From the NCBI RefSeq assembly GCF_015762685.1, contig NZ_PEHF01000066.1, positions 35,182 to 99,181 of the forward strand: DNA of 64,000 nucleotides, given 5' to 3'. Shown piece by piece: positions 9,547 to 20,148 of the stretch. The stretch comes from Candidatus Symbiopectobacterium sp. 'North America'. Its GTDB lineage: Bacteria; Pseudomonadota; Gammaproteobacteria; Enterobacterales; Enterobacteriaceae. The notes under the pieces were generated by a model. The model did not search any database. It was not told the origin of the DNA and saw nothing but the letters and a program-made list of their open reading frames with translations. Made by a program: the position numbers and the translations under genes. Each line of letters begins with the position of its first letter. Positions within the stretch are counted from its first letter, which is position 1.

Positions 9547-11184
9547 ATGCGGTCAATGAAAAATATCTCTCTCGGTGTTCTGCTAGGCGCTGGCTTCTCT
9601 GCCATTATTGTCATCGGCCTGCTGGTTGCCGCCTTTGGACGGATCGCGTGGAGTAAAACAAGCGATCACATTGAATATTATGAAAAACACCATTTAACCA
9701 ATCTTATCTCAGTGCAGGATTTAAAGGATAACTTAAACAGTGCCACCAAAGCCGCATTAATCATGGCATTCCAGGATGATATTAACAGTCAGGCAGAAAG
9801 TGAGGCGGTAGTCGAACAAATGCTGGGAGGTAACAATCTTCTGCTGATACGCTTAAAAGAAGAAATCTCGCTGCCGAACTTGCTCGCAACACTCGATAAT
9901 TTTAACAAAACCTACGCTGACTATATCACCATGACCCAGCAGACCGTGAATCTGGCAAAAAATGGCCAACTGTTGGATGCGCAATCTCTTGCGATAGAGA
10001 AGTTACAGCCGATACAAATGAGCCTGTTTCAAGAGATTTCAGCCATGATCCAACAACAACAAGACAACACCACTCAGGCGGCTGCCGAATCAACTCAGGG
10101 AGCACGCCTGTCTGGCAATATACAGTTGTTGTTGGCTGCCATAGCAGCGCTATTGGGCTTGACCATCGCAGGGTTGACGACACGGCATATTAAAAGGCAA
10201 CTGGGCGGCGAACCTGCTTACGCCATGCAGGTTGTCCAACAAATAGCGCAGGGTAATCTGGCTACTCACATTACGATTCCCGCTGGCCATCAAACCAGCC
10301 TGCTATCCGCCATGCAAGAGATGCGCGATAACTTACGCAACATCGTGCTGGAGGTACGCGAGAGTAGTGAATCTATCTCCGTGGGGGCTAACGATATTGC
10401 AGCAAGCAGTACCAATTTGAGTCAACACACTGAACAGCAAGCGGCCAGTCTGCAACAAACCGCCGCATCGATTGAGCAAATCAGCCAAACCATTCATCAA
10501 AATGCTGACACTGTGCGTAGCACAACGCAGCAAGCTGATACGGCCAGCAGCATCGCGGCCAAAAGCGGTGAAGCCATCGCCGATATCGTACAAACTATGA
10601 GTGAAATTAGCCAAAGCTCTAACAAGATCAACGAGATCATTGCCGTTATTGATGGTATTGCTTTTCAAACCAATATACTGGCGCTCAATGCCGCGGTTGA
10701 AGCCGCACGGGCTGGGGAACAAGGGCGCGGTTTTGCCGTGGTGGCTGGAGAAGTTCGTTCTCTGGCACAACGTTCCGCATCTGCGGCAAAGGAAATTAAA
10801 ACGCTCATTCAAGATAGCGTAGGCTGCGTTAATAACGGTTCACAATTGGTCAGTCGGGCCGGAGCCACTATTGACGAGCTGGTAAAACAATAGCGCCAAG
10901 TCGCAGTGAGCGTGAATGAGATTGGCGTGACAACACAAGAACAGGAGCAAGGCGTCAGACAAATCAATGATGCCGTCAGCCAACTGGATCTCGTCACCCA
11001 GCAAAATACGGTACTGGTGGAAGAATCAAGCAGCGTGGCCGACGGTTTACGCGATCAGGCACAGCACTTGGTCTCCTTGATGAGCGTATTCCAGGTAAAT
11101 ACGTCACGCCCCTCTGGCGAGGCAAACCCAACAGTCACGACACAGCCACTTGGTATAGCATTACAAAGTAGAAAGATTGCCTGA
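9547..11184 (+). pseudogene. Methyl-accepting chemotaxis protein, interrupted by TAG
   Basis: Inner-membrane chemoreceptor. Start ATG 9547 has GAGG upstream. Residues 1-30 form TM1, followed by a helical periplasmic four-helix-type sensor (residues 35-190), TM2 ([17 protein letters not shown]), HAMP, and the signalling hairpin with the invariant tip [20 protein letters not shown] near residue 378. An in-frame TAG at 10891-10893 (Gln codon) cuts the protein at residue 448. The same frame continues to 11184 with QEQEQGVRQINDAVSQLD and the second methylation helix. Truncation removes the returning arm of the coiled coil, so it should not signal. There is no NWETF-type tail at the end. Confidence 0.88.
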
Positions 11185-11511
11185 TATTTTCCAAGGGGGT
11201 TGTCGTCGCCATCATGGTCTTGCCACTGGCAGCCGCCTTCCCCCCAGCCTTTCCCCTGCCTATCCATTCCGCACTACACGCCGATTCTCGGTGCGTTCTA
11301 CACCTCAAAAACGTCAAATATTTGTAAGACTACGGTAATTCTTACCTGACAAGACTAATATTAAAGCAGTTTCTGGCCGATATAGGGTGAGTAACATGTA
11401 AATTTTCCATTGTAGGGCACTGCCAGACAGGAATCAGGTTAAACGTCTAGAAAGAAGATTAGTCAATTGAAAAATAATAAAATAGTCACTAAGCTTATCT
11501 AGAGGGTTACT
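11185..11511. other. Intergenic region before the EAL-HDOD gene
   Basis: No gene seen. It contains the promoter of the EAL-HDOD gene on the plus strand, AT-rich from 11330 onward, with an AGAGGG Shine-Dalgarno before 11512. Nothing else recognised. Confidence 0.5.
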
Positions 11512-12765
11512 ATGTATTCATTTGTTGCGCGTCAGCCTATTTTAAATAAGAACCTCCAGCCCGTCGCTTATGAACTGCTCTTCCGAGATGGTATTCGCAA
11601 TTCGTTCCCTGATGTCACTCCAGAATACGCCACCGCACAAATCATAACGGAACAGTTTTTAACGAATTCACTAAGTCGACTTGTTGACGATCACATCAGC
11701 TATATCAACGTTCCACATCAGATGCTTACCAATAGTCTCGTTGAGGCGCTACCGCCAGAAAAGGTCGTACTGGAAATTCTGGAAAATGCACCGCCTAATG
11801 ACACCTTGCTGGCCTCGGTAAAACGGTTGAAAAAGAGAGGCTTTAAGCTCGCGCTGGACGATTTTTTGATGGCTCCCGAATGGGATCGTTTTCTACCTTA
11901 CATTGATGTGCTCAAATTCGATCTCATGCAGTCATCCTTTGCTGATATTGCATCCTACATCAACAAACTCCCCTACCGGCACATCACCTTTCTTGCGGAA
12001 AAAGTTGAGACGCATGAACAATTTTCTCAGGCAAAGCAATTAGGTATTTCACTCTTTCAGGGATACTTTTTTAGCAAACCAGAAATCATTCAGTCGCGCC
12101 GACTATCAGTGAATAATTACAATGTATTGCAGCTACTTAGTGAGGTAAACAAACAGGAGCTAAATTACGATCAGATCGAAAAATTGCTCAGTAAAGATGT
12201 ATCACTCGCTTACAAAGCAATGCGATATGTCAATAATATCAGGTTGCGCAGCAACTTAAGCTTGATGCCACTTCAGGCTAATTTTCGCTACATTGCTATG
12301 CTGCTGGGACAAAAAGAGTTGCGCCGATTTCTCTCACTGGTGACGATAACCAGCCAAAGTGATAAAGATAAATCCTTTGAATTGTATCGGTTGAGTTTGT
12401 TAAGAGCGAAGTGCTGTGAACTTATTTCGCTGCATCAGAATAAGAAAGATGACCCGATCAATGCTTTTTTATGTGGTCTGTTCTCCCCGCTTGAAGCCAT
12501 CCTTGACTGCCCGATGCTACTTTTGCTGTCGGAAATAGCATTGCCTAATGAGGTAAAACAGGCTCTGCTTGAAAACACTGGCGCCTATGCACGTTACCTC
12601 ATGCTGGCAACGGAATATGAAAAACAGAATTGGCAAGACGTTAATACACTTATCACAGAGCTGAAGATCACCGAGCAACAGATGATACACATCGTACTGG
12701 ATGCCACGCTGTGGGCTGATGAAATGCTGCAAATAGGTCAAATGAATGAGAAAAAGGGGGAATAA
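11512..12765 (+). CDS. EAL-HDOD domain signalling protein
   Basis: Cytoplasmic protein of 417 residues of the YuxH/CdgJ type: an EAL-like domain (about residues 1-200) followed by an HDOD domain (about 205-400). The EAL motif is replaced by YELLFRD (residues 20-26), and other metal-binding residues of active c-di-GMP phosphodiesterases are altered (VVLEILENA, ALDDF, DVLKFDLM, FLAEKVET). It is therefore probably a c-di-GMP or protein-binding regulator without enzyme activity. Vibrio CdgJ, a relative, affects motility. It lies between two chemoreceptor genes, which agrees with a motility or signalling role. Open over its full length. Confidence 0.85.
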   Translation: MYSFVARQPILNKNLQPVAYELLFRDGIRNSFPDVTPEYATAQIITEQFLTNSLSRLVDDHISYINVPHQMLTNSLVEALPPEKVVLEILENAPPNDTLLASVKRLKKRGFKLALDDFLMAPEWDRFLPYIDVLKFDLMQSSFADIASYINKLPYRHITFLAEKVETHEQFSQAKQLGISLFQGYFFSKPEIIQSRRLSVNNYNVLQLLSEVNKQELNYDQIEKLLSKDVSLAYKAMRYVNNIRLRSNLSLMPLQANFRYIAMLLGQKELRRFLSLVTITSQSDKDKSFELYRLSLLRAKCCELISLHQNKKDDPINAFLCGLFSPLEAILDCPMLLLLSEIALPNEVKQALLENTGAYARYLMLATEYEKQNWQDVNTLITELKITEQQMIHIVLDATLWADEMLQIGQMNEKKGE

Positions 12766-12823
12766 TCCCCCCTCATCTGTTACTGGCTACTACAGTGAGA
12801 AATAGGTCTGCGCTTCACCTCGT

Positions 12824-14490
12824 TTAAAACGTTTCCCAATTAGCATTGTCTGATTTGGCCAGCACCTTAGCGGATGCCGGTAACGAGGCGGGCAAGACCG
12901 CACTTTTCGAGGATTGCATCCCCCCAGAGCACGCGTTGCCTCGGTAATTTTAAAGGTCGCAACGGCATGACGCAGATAGTTAGCCTGATCCTCCAGTGCC
13001 GCTGCCGCAGATTGCTAGACCAATGCCGCATTCTGCTGTGTTACACCATCCATTTCCGCGACGGCCTGGCTCACCTGCTCAATGCCTCTGCTCTGTTCAT
13101 CTAACGCAGTAGCGATCTCGCCCATGATATCGGTGACTCGCGTTACCGCAGTGACGATTTCTTTCATGGTTTCTCCCGCATCCTGGACTTGCTCAGAGCC
13201 CGTGTTGACACGGCTAACCGAATTTTCGATCAAGCTTTTAATCTCTTTTGCGGCTTGAGCACTTCTTTGGGCTAAATTGCGCACCTCTCCGGCCACCACG
13301 GCAAAACCACGCCCCTGCTCACCGGCACGCGCTGCCTCAACCGCCGCATTCAGTGCCAAAATATTGGTTTGAAACGCGATACCATCGATCACATTGGTAA
13401 TATGTGCAATTTGCGTAGAACTATCCGAGATGTCTCTCATAGTGGTAATAACGGTATTAACAACATGCCCACCTTTCTGTGCTGTTTCTGATGCATTTTT
13501 TGCCAGAGCAGCAGCTTGTCGCGCATTATCAGTGTTCTGTTTTACTGTTGCCGTCAACTGTTCCATGCTTGCAGCAGTTTCCTCCAATGCGGAAGCTTGC
13601 TGCTCGGTTCTTGACGACAGATAATTACTGCCCACTGAAATTTCGCTGGCTCCTGTATAGATACTGTCAGAACTGGTGCGAACGTCGCTAACCGTTGTAA
13701 TTAATGAACTTTGCATCTCTTTTAAACGTGAAGCGAGCTGACCAATTTCATTTTTACTTTCTGCCTCTATGTCCTGCGTAAGATCGCCTCCAGATATCGC
13801 ACGAATATGATGGATAACGCGGCTTAACGGCTGGAAAAGAATACGCTGGAGAACACCCCACGCGCTCACAACCACCAAAATCAATGCAAGCGCAATGCTC
13901 CCAATCGTCCATTGCATAGATACAAAGCTGGAGATATTTTCACGCTGTCCGGCACTGACTAAAATATTATTCTGCTCCCTCCAGGCGTTATAGCTCTGCT
14001 CTAAATTATCCTGCGCCAGTTGGGCATCAAGATTGCCATAAGCCTCATAGTCGCCGCGTTGTAGATACTGGATAGACATTTTAAAAATATCATGCAGTTG
14101 GCGATAATTATTCTCCACTTTTTTAGCAATGGCATCGCTCTGCCCTTCAAGCCGGGGGGAAGACTGATAGCGATTAAACTGTTTTTCGGCCGTATCAAGC
14201 GTAGTACTGGCTGTTGCCAGGAGAGCATTGATTGCCGCGATGGATTTCTCATCTTTCTGGTTTTTCAAAAAACGGATGGCCACGCGAGTGATGACAACGC
14301 GAGTCTTTACAAGAGATTGAAAACTATTAGTAAGCTGTTCTTGTTGAAAGCTCAAGATTTCAGATTTTTGAAAGTTTTGCTTATCGTTATTTACTGAGGA
14401 GTAAAACAGTATGCTGGTGATTACCTGCAATAAAATAAAGATAGCAAAGGCAATCCAAATCCCTGTGATGACTTTAACGTTTTTAAACAT
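12824..14490 (-). pseudogene. Methyl-accepting chemotaxis protein with NWETF tail, broken
   Basis: Tsr/Tar-like chemoreceptor. Start ATG 14490; TM1 at residues 8-30, a ligand-binding four-helix domain to about 195, TM2 (GSIALALILVVVSAWGVL), HAMP, and the signalling tip [20 protein letters not shown]. An in-frame TAG at 13015-13017 (Glu or Gln codon, after QQNAALV) stops it at residue 491. Downstream, a one-base indel in the C/G run near 12916-12921 shifts the frame. After correction the sequence ends NANWETF-stop at 12824, the CheR/CheB-docking pentapeptide of high-abundance receptors. Two lesions, so a pseudogene. A probable sigma-28 promoter lies upstream. Confidence 0.9.
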
Positions 14491-14529
14491 GGTTTGCCTC
14501 TTTGATCTAGGAATAGATGCCTAGAGGCA

Positions 14530-14556
14530 ATATCGTCAACCAGCCGCGTTTCTTGA
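14530..14556 (-). promoter_or_regulatory. Candidate sigma-28 (FliA) promoter of the NWETF chemoreceptor
   Basis: Minus strand TCAAGAAA-N11-GACGATAT resembles the flagellar consensus TAAAGTTT-N11-GCCGATAA with the correct spacing. It is about 40 bases before the start codon at 14490. Chemoreceptors are class 3 flagellar genes, which supports it. Confidence 0.55.
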
Positions 14557-14765
14557 TTACATTTACGCAACACGCCGCAGCTAACAAAACTGATAAGAAA
14601 CAACATATCACATTGATAAATATGACAATTAGCTTAAGACAAACGCTTTGACACATAAGGAAACGTTATGAAAAATCAACGTTCACATTAACAAACCGCA
14701 AGAATTTAAATAACAATATGAATTTTAAGTAAAAAATCACTTCTAGATCTAGAAACTTAAAAAAA

Positions 14766-15026
14766 TCAATGTGTCATTTTCCTAATTATTTCCTTTACTT
14801 CCAGCCCATACTCAGAATTTTTCTGCATCCTTTGCACAAAAACTCGCTGATAGAGCCACGCATCTATGCACTTTTTCACATCAGCCTTATCCGGCTGGCA
14901 GTGGAATTCGAAGATCATCCTTTTTTCTTTTGAAAACAACACTAAACTACTTTCAAACTCGAGAAAATCAAGATCTTCTATTTGGTAGGCTGTTTTAAAT
15001 GCAGAGCAGATGTAATGTATATCCAT
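14766..15026 (-). CDS. Small protein of unknown function next to the T3SS island
   Basis: An open frame of 86 residues starting MDIHYICSAFKTAYQIEDLD with GGTGG eight bases upstream. It is charged and without signal peptide or transmembrane segment. It ends in a basic helix (EVKEIIRKMTH). The alternation FLEFESSLVLFSKEKRMIFEFHCQPD suggests a short beta-sheet. Its size and position at the edge of the secretion island would suit a chaperone or regulator, but I see no diagnostic motif and do not assign a function. It is AT-rich like the island. Confidence 0.45.
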   Translation of the reverse strand: MDIHYICSAFKTAYQIEDLDFLEFESSLVLFSKEKRMIFEFHCQPDKADVKKCIDAWLYQRVFVQRMQKNSEYGLEVKEIIRKMTH

Positions 15027-15352
15027 ATAATATCCACCAATATTTTTATAACTTTACATTGCTGTATAGCATAAATAGCATTAAATCGTACATCTTAATC
15101 ATTTTATTGTGATACACATTTAGTTTGCGTTGAAATATGAGATTCCTTTTCTAGAAAACCCGGCAGTAAATTAACAAATTCAGGTCATGCCCTCTCAACA
15201 TCCCGATCTTCTCAAAAGGGCTCTCCCTCCCCCATAAATGCAACCACAAAAAAGGGGACAATACCGAATGATGACATCAGCTTTTTTTAATGGCATTTAG
15301 TTTTAATTCACATACTAAAATCAAAACTCATCATTCATTATCAGCACACGTT
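15027..15352. other. AT-rich intergenic region downstream of hilA remnant
   Basis: No coding frame. Base composition is strongly AT-rich from 15030 to 15170. Nothing recognised on either strand. Confidence 0.4.
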
Positions 15353-16940
15353 TTACATCATCCAGGATGCTAAGGAAAAGGAATTTCCCACGTGGTCCCT
15401 GGAGAATCTCATTTTTTCAGCTAGCAATGCTGGATGTTTTGTTGCCCTTGGGTGCACAACCCCTGCGACCTCATTATAACAATATCCGATAAACTCACAA
15501 GATAGTTTATATTTTTCAATATCCTTTACCAGAGCCCGAGCTTTACATAATTCGCCGAGACGTGCATAGAGTAACGCCAGTAATCCCCGCATGATCGTAT
15601 TCCCGGGAGAATCAGTATTAAGTGTATCTTCTCCATACCTTTACGGCCTCCTAGATATCGCCAAGGAGATAATTGATGATAACATGCAATATTTTAGGCG
15701 AATAGAACGCATCATTGAGGTCCATACACATATTATTCATCTGCATTGCTTTATCTAAATCACCTTGTCACACCAGATGGCAAGCATAGTAATAATAAAC
15801 CTCTGCAACCGTGGGGGCTAATAACATGGCCAAATGAAATTTACTTGCTGCTTCCTTATTATTTTCAGCGCAAAGTAGTAGCCCTTGTAAAGAAAGAGCA
15901 ATGACGTTATTAGGTTCACTCACTAATATCTTGCCGACAATGATCATCATTTCATGCCGGACGCTTTCATAATCCATCAAGCCCAGATTGGCTACCGCAT
16001 AGTAAGAACCGGCAATCCGGCATAATTCACTGATACTGGTTTCGCCATGTCGTCTTAATTTCACTGCTTGAGGCATAAATTTCTCAAGCGCTGAAAGTGA
16101 GAATTGCAATGCATCATGCTGCGCCACGTTGGAGCTCAAAGGATGCACATTGATCGTTGCCGGATCCGTTCCCATCGATGGATCAATCGCAGACAAAAGC
16201 GTAAGAATGGCCCTGTATAGCAACCGGTAATTGATGTGATGATCGCTCGTGAAATGAACACCTTCTCGATATAACACCGAGTGATCCTTTGCCCGAGTCA
16301 GTTTAATACGGATGATAGATTTTTCACCATGCCGAATTTCCATACCAGAAATATAATAGTCTGCCTGTGATTTTTCGATTGCAGACAGGTAGCTACTGTA
16401 ATCCTGGACGCTGCGCGTCAGACAAGACGAAACAACGTTAATGGGCAAATCGAGACAATGCAATCAATCAATCTATTGATCGTGAAGTGAAATAGCTTGG
16501 TATCGATGCTGCATTTCAAAGATAAACAATGCAATATTGCATGCTCTCTTTTCAACGGAAGCATCAAAGACGGTCATGTCATTGTGGTTCGCGGTCAAGG
16601 TAGGCTGAACCGCTTTTTCAGGAAGATCGACGACTTGAACCTCAGGGACAAAACGATAGCCCTTACCGTAGATGTTATCGATAAATCTTTTTTTTCTTGA
16701 ATGACCCAACGTACGGTGCAAAACATAAATACAGCGCGTTAATGACTCATCGGAGACCAATACCCCCTTCCACACATGTTCAATTATTGCATCTTTTGAA
16801 ATAACGGTATGTGCGTTTTGTAAAATAAAGAGTAATACCGCACTCTCTTTCGGCGCTAAATAGATAGCGCCTTTATCTTTTGTCAGTAATTGACCATTAT
16901 GAAAAGAAAAACCTTCAAATATAAATTGATGAAATTCCAT
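15353..16940 (-). pseudogene. hilA: HilA-type T3SS transcription activator, heavily decayed
   Basis: HilA activates the SPI-1 secretion operons. The N-terminal piece (16473-16940) is an OmpR/CadC-type winged helix: LAPKESAVLLFILQNAHTV, IIEHVWKGVLVSDESLTRCIYVLHRTLG and YGKGYRFVPEV. It is followed in the same frame by TAG (16473-16475) and TGA (16464-16466), then a long segment with TPR-like helices (15768-16463), TGA at 15768-15770, TAG at 15651-15653 and a frameshift into the last piece ending at 15353. The total of about 529 codons equals the length expected for HilA (about 550). At least five lesions make it the most decayed gene of the island. Loss of this master activator would silence the rest. 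Confidence 0.85.
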
Positions 16941-17287
16941 TTTTACTATTCCTTACGAAATAGAGGCATAACTTTGCGTAATAAAGGAATAACGCATACA
17001 CTCAGCTAACAGTGCTATTCCCAACAAGCGGTAATGACTTTACTTCGGTTTTTTTAGAGCAAACAGATGAAACAAGGCTTAAAACGTTTTTCAGGCATAT
17101 CAGCAGAACAAAAGTGGCAGAACCAACGTCACAGATAATATACGAGAATCGATAATTTTAATCACCGAATTCATTGGTAAGTCCAGACCAATGCACTAAA
17201 AATCCCGAGTAAAAAAACAATGCCTTCATCAACATAAAATACTACAAAAAAATGTAAAGCAAAATTTAATATCACAAATCAATAATA
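16941..17287. other. AT-rich intergenic region upstream of hilA
   Basis: No coding frame. It contains the hilA promoter region on the minus strand (AAGGA Shine-Dalgarno before 16940) and the 3' flank of the lipoprotein gene. No operator recognised. Confidence 0.4.
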
Positions 17288-17869
17288 TCACTTACATAAC
17301 AAGTAATTATCAACGGACATCTCCCACTGATATTGTTCTCTTGGTTTGGCAGGCGCGCCCGCAGATTTATCAACACGCATGTAATCTATGCTGTGCGTAG
17401 GCATACCAGCCTGTTTGACATTGTCACATATCATGAATTTTTTGCCAGGATCTTGCATCGTCGCGCGAATATGCTCCCAAAATTGGCTCACCTGCTTTTC
17501 GGACAATTGCGCCAAGGTTTCACCTAAGCGTTTTCCGTGTGCCATCTTGGCATATTGTGTACCAATACGGTTTGCATCAAACCACGTGTAGCTTCCCGCC
17601 AAGGCATAAAGAAATACGGCTCGGTCGAACTTCTGAGCACGGACGCATTCATTCATTTCAGCATAGAGCATATCGGGCCCCCCAGAAGCACTATAAAGAG
17701 GATCTGTACGACATGTTTGTCCTGCAAACTCAAGGCCAGTACTGTTTCTGCTAGCACTACCAGCGCTATCTGGAAGTGAACGTGTCGCAGACTGACATCC
17801 CACCAACAACAACGATAGGAATAGAGTGCTGGCTGCGAAAAGAACGGGTTTACCAGTCATAATTTTCAT
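17288..17869 (-). CDS. Putative lipoprotein encoded at the end of the prg-org operon
   Basis: From ATG 17869 the protein starts MKIMTGKPVLFAASTLFLSLLLVGCQ: a basic n-region, hydrophobic core and lipobox LLVGC, so a lipoprotein with acylated Cys near residue 26. The mature part is about 165 residues, hydrophilic, with several Cys and TPR-like helix spacing (ECVRAQKFDRAVFLYALAGS). It lies about 185 bases after orgB on the same strand and before hilA. I do not recognise the family. It is not the lytic transglycosylase IagB that usually sits near hilA. It could be a pilotin-like accessory protein, but this is only inference from location and lipidation. Confidence 0.6.
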   Translation of the reverse strand: MKIMTGKPVLFAASTLFLSLLLVGCQSATRSLPDSAGSASRNSTGLEFAGQTCRTDPLYSASGGPDMLYAEMNECVRAQKFDRAVFLYALAGSYTWFDANRIGTQYAKMAHGKRLGETLAQLSEKQVSQFWEHIRATMQDPGKKFMICDNVKQAGMPTHSIDYMRVDKSAGAPAKPREQYQWEMSVDNYLLCK

Positions 17870-18053
17870 CAGGATCGAGCCCATCTGATAACAAGACTTT
17901 TTGCATCCACTCATTGTACATAAACCGCATAGCATAATTATTAACCTCATCATCGCCTAACTATTTGATTACTTGATTGATTTATTTGATATCTCCATCA
18001 GTTTCATAAAGCGAAATGGTGGAGTTCGATAGAGAATTAATAATTGTCATTGC

Positions 18054-18734
18054 TTACTTTCCTTGATTATCATCATGATCCGATACCAACAATTCACGAG
18101 ACGGTGAATACGTTCCAAGTTGTTCGTAAAGTTTTTCCAGTGTTTGCTGAGAAAGTTGTTCGCAACTCTCATACAATGATTGCGTGTCAAAAAACGTATT
18201 TATTTGATTATCAACAAACGTCTCTGGTAAAAATTCGACCAGTTGCTCACGATACTTAAATACATATCGCAAATCTTGATGATACTCAAAAATGACGCCT
18301 CCCCGGTGCATACTATCAATATAGGCCATTAATCTGCGTTTATAACGGCATCTGTCGCTAAGAAGAAGGATGTAAAAAGGCGTTTTGTCATCTCGGCCAT
18401 CAATCTCATCGGCCCAGCTTTCAAACAAGGTACAAATCACGCTTTCCTTATTGACAGTGTCACTCAGCAAACGCTTTGCACGCTGGCGAACCAGTCCATA
18501 GAGTTCATTCACAATGCCTTGTTTGTCCTCAATAAAACTGGTTACTGTTTCAATTGATGTCACAAGTCCGTGTTCATAACCATCGCGATAGGCCTGCTGA
18601 CGTATTGCCTCAGCGTCACGACTGGCATCGCTGATAATCTTTTTGGCATGTTCCCGGGCCTGCGCCACGACGCTGATTCTCAGATTATGTGCTACACGAT
18701 TCTTGTTTGTTAACAGCACATTTTCTTGCAGCAT
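18054..18734 (-). CDS. orgB: T3SS stator-type protein OrgB (SctL)
   Basis: Cytosolic peripheral stalk protein that links the ATPase InvC to the sorting platform. It is 226 residues, as in Salmonella OrgB. The N-terminal half is a charged helix (VVAQAREHAKKIISDASRDAEAIRQQAYRDGYEHG), the pattern shared with FliH and ATPase b subunits. The C-terminal half is the globular ATPase-binding domain. It starts 34 bases after orgA ends. It is open throughout, even though its partner InvC is frameshifted. Identification by position after prgK-orgA and by the helical pattern. Confidence 0.8.
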   Translation of the reverse strand: MLQENVLLTNKNRVAHNLRISVVAQAREHAKKIISDASRDAEAIRQQAYRDGYEHGLVTSIETVTSFIEDKQGIVNELYGLVRQRAKRLLSDTVNKESVICTLFESWADEIDGRDDKTPFYILLLSDRCRYKRRLMAYIDSMHRGGVIFEYHQDLRYVFKYREQLVEFLPETFVDNQINTFFDTQSLYESCEQLSQQTLEKLYEQLGTYSPSRELLVSDHDDNQGK

Positions 18735-18768
18735 ATTCGTATATGATGTCTCAACTTATTTGAGCATA

Positions 18769-19359
18769 TTAAATGGCCATCCTCATTGCTAATTCATTAT
18801 CACCGGTTAATGTTGGCGATGCAGTTTCCACACCGTCTCCTGGTGAAAACAATAATGGCAGTCGTTCTCTCATTACCCTCGAGACAGAAGCGGAGAATAA
18901 ATCAATTTCTCGTTTAGCGCACAGCGCATATTGCTCAAGAGAATAAGTAGATGCATTCACTGGCTTACTTTCAATAAGATTCAACAATGAAAACTGCCTG
19001 ACGGATTTTTCAAGCTTCCACCAGACTCCACACTGAAAAAGATTGCTCTTATGGAGTTGACAAGCCACCATAAAGGCCGCTTTGGGTAAAAAATGCCAAT
19101 GCGCAGTTAAATATCGCTCTCTTTCATTATTTAGGTCGAGCGGTTCAACCGAAAGGGAAAAGTTTTCGATTAAAATGTCATTTATAATTCGATGACACCC
19201 TGGCGTCGAAAATCCAGGGAGAAGTGAAAAACGTTTTGGATGAATCCATGATATCGGATTATATATGATATTCAGGATATTACCGCATTCCCTTTGCTCT
19301 TTATGCATTAATCTTTCCATGACATTCAAATATCCGCTATTTTTTATCTTCAGGAGCAT
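18769..19359 (-). CDS. orgA: T3SS sorting-platform protein OrgA (SctK)
   Basis: Cytosolic adaptor between the SpaO pods and the PrgH inner ring. It is 196 residues, close to Salmonella OrgA. It contains IIYNPISWIHPKRFSLLPGF and HWHFLPKAAFMVACQLHKSN, typical of the family. The gene overlaps the prgK 3' end by 23 bases; an internal ATG 39 bases in (19320) is an alternative start that removes the overlap. No lesion found. Assignment rests on position and on the P-x-x-W-I-H-P segment. Confidence 0.75.
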   Translation of the reverse strand: MLLKIKNSGYLNVMERLMHKEQRECGNILNIIYNPISWIHPKRFSLLPGFSTPGCHRIINDILIENFSLSVEPLDLNNERERYLTAHWHFLPKAAFMVACQLHKSNLFQCGVWWKLEKSVRQFSLLNLIESKPVNASTYSLEQYALCAKREIDLFSASVSRVMRERLPLLFSPGDGVETASPTLTGDNELAMRMAI

Positions 19360-20146
19360 CTACACTGGATTTAGGATCATCCTGTGTACTTTTATTATTA
19401 GTCTGCGTCAGGATATGCTTCTTTAGCCTACCTAAAAATGCATGATGGCTTTGACTAATAAATAACAGCACGGCAGCTAACAAGGCAACGGTTACCACGC
19501 CAAGGCCTATTAACCACGTCGGTGTGTTAGACTTTGTCGCTTGAATGGATACCGGCGCATGCCGCTGAACGTCATTAATCTTGGATAACACGACGGAAAT
19601 ATTGTCGTAATTAACGTCCTCAAAGCTATTCTTAAGAAAGCGCTTTACATCACTGATTAATAAGGTGGTATCAGTAATGCTATTATCATGATTGAGCAAT
19701 GTTGAAAGATGAACGGCCGATCTTTTCCTATCACCATCGCTGGAGCTCATATCATAGCTCACATGTACGCGCGCAGAAACCACCCCTGAAATTGACAACA
19801 ACGAATGCTCAAGTCGTTGCTCGATTCCGGAATAGAGGCGAGCCTTTTCAGCACGCGGAGAAGAAACAAGCGCATCGGCAGGAAGTATCTGCACAATGTC
19901 GATTGCTGGAAGGCGTGGCAGCCCATAAGTATTCATTAAATCAACAGAAGCCGAAAAATCCTGAGAACTGACAGAGAGACTATACCCCTCTTTTTTGACC
20001 TCATTTTTATCAACCTTGATGTTATTGCGCTGTAACAGCGCAATAACATCATTAGCCTGCTGTTGATCTAACCCTTTCAGCAAAATATCTTGCTCACAAC
20101 CTACAAGAAAAACTGCCAATATGGGAAATAACAGGTATTTATTCAT
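19337..20146 (-). CDS. prgK: T3SS inner-ring lipoprotein PrgK (SctJ)
   Basis: Forms the inner ring of the needle-complex base. It is 269 residues. The N-terminal signal with lipobox (ILAVFLVGC, Cys17) is followed by KGLDQQQANDVIALLQRNNI and YGLPRLPAIDIVQILP, the FliF/SctJ ring-building motifs. The motif RLYSGIEQRLEHSLLSISGVVSARVHV is near-invariant in the family. A C-terminal transmembrane helix (WLIGLGVVTVALLAAVLLFI) precedes a cytosolic tail. It lies directly after prgJ and overlaps orgA. It is fully open, unlike its ring partner prgH. Confidence 0.92.
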   Translation of the reverse strand: MNKYLLFPILAVFLVGCEQDILLKGLDQQQANDVIALLQRNNIKVDKNEVKKEGYSLSVSSQDFSASVDLMNTYGLPRLPAIDIVQILPADALVSSPRAEKARLYSGIEQRLEHSLLSISGVVSARVHVSYDMSSSDGDRKRSAVHLSTLLNHDNSITDTTLLISDVKRFLKNSFEDVNYDNISVVLSKINDVQRHAPVSIQATKSNTPTWLIGLGVVTVALLAAVLLFISQSHHAFLGRLKKHILTQTNNKSTQDDPKSSVDAPEDKK

Positions 20147-20148
20147 GA

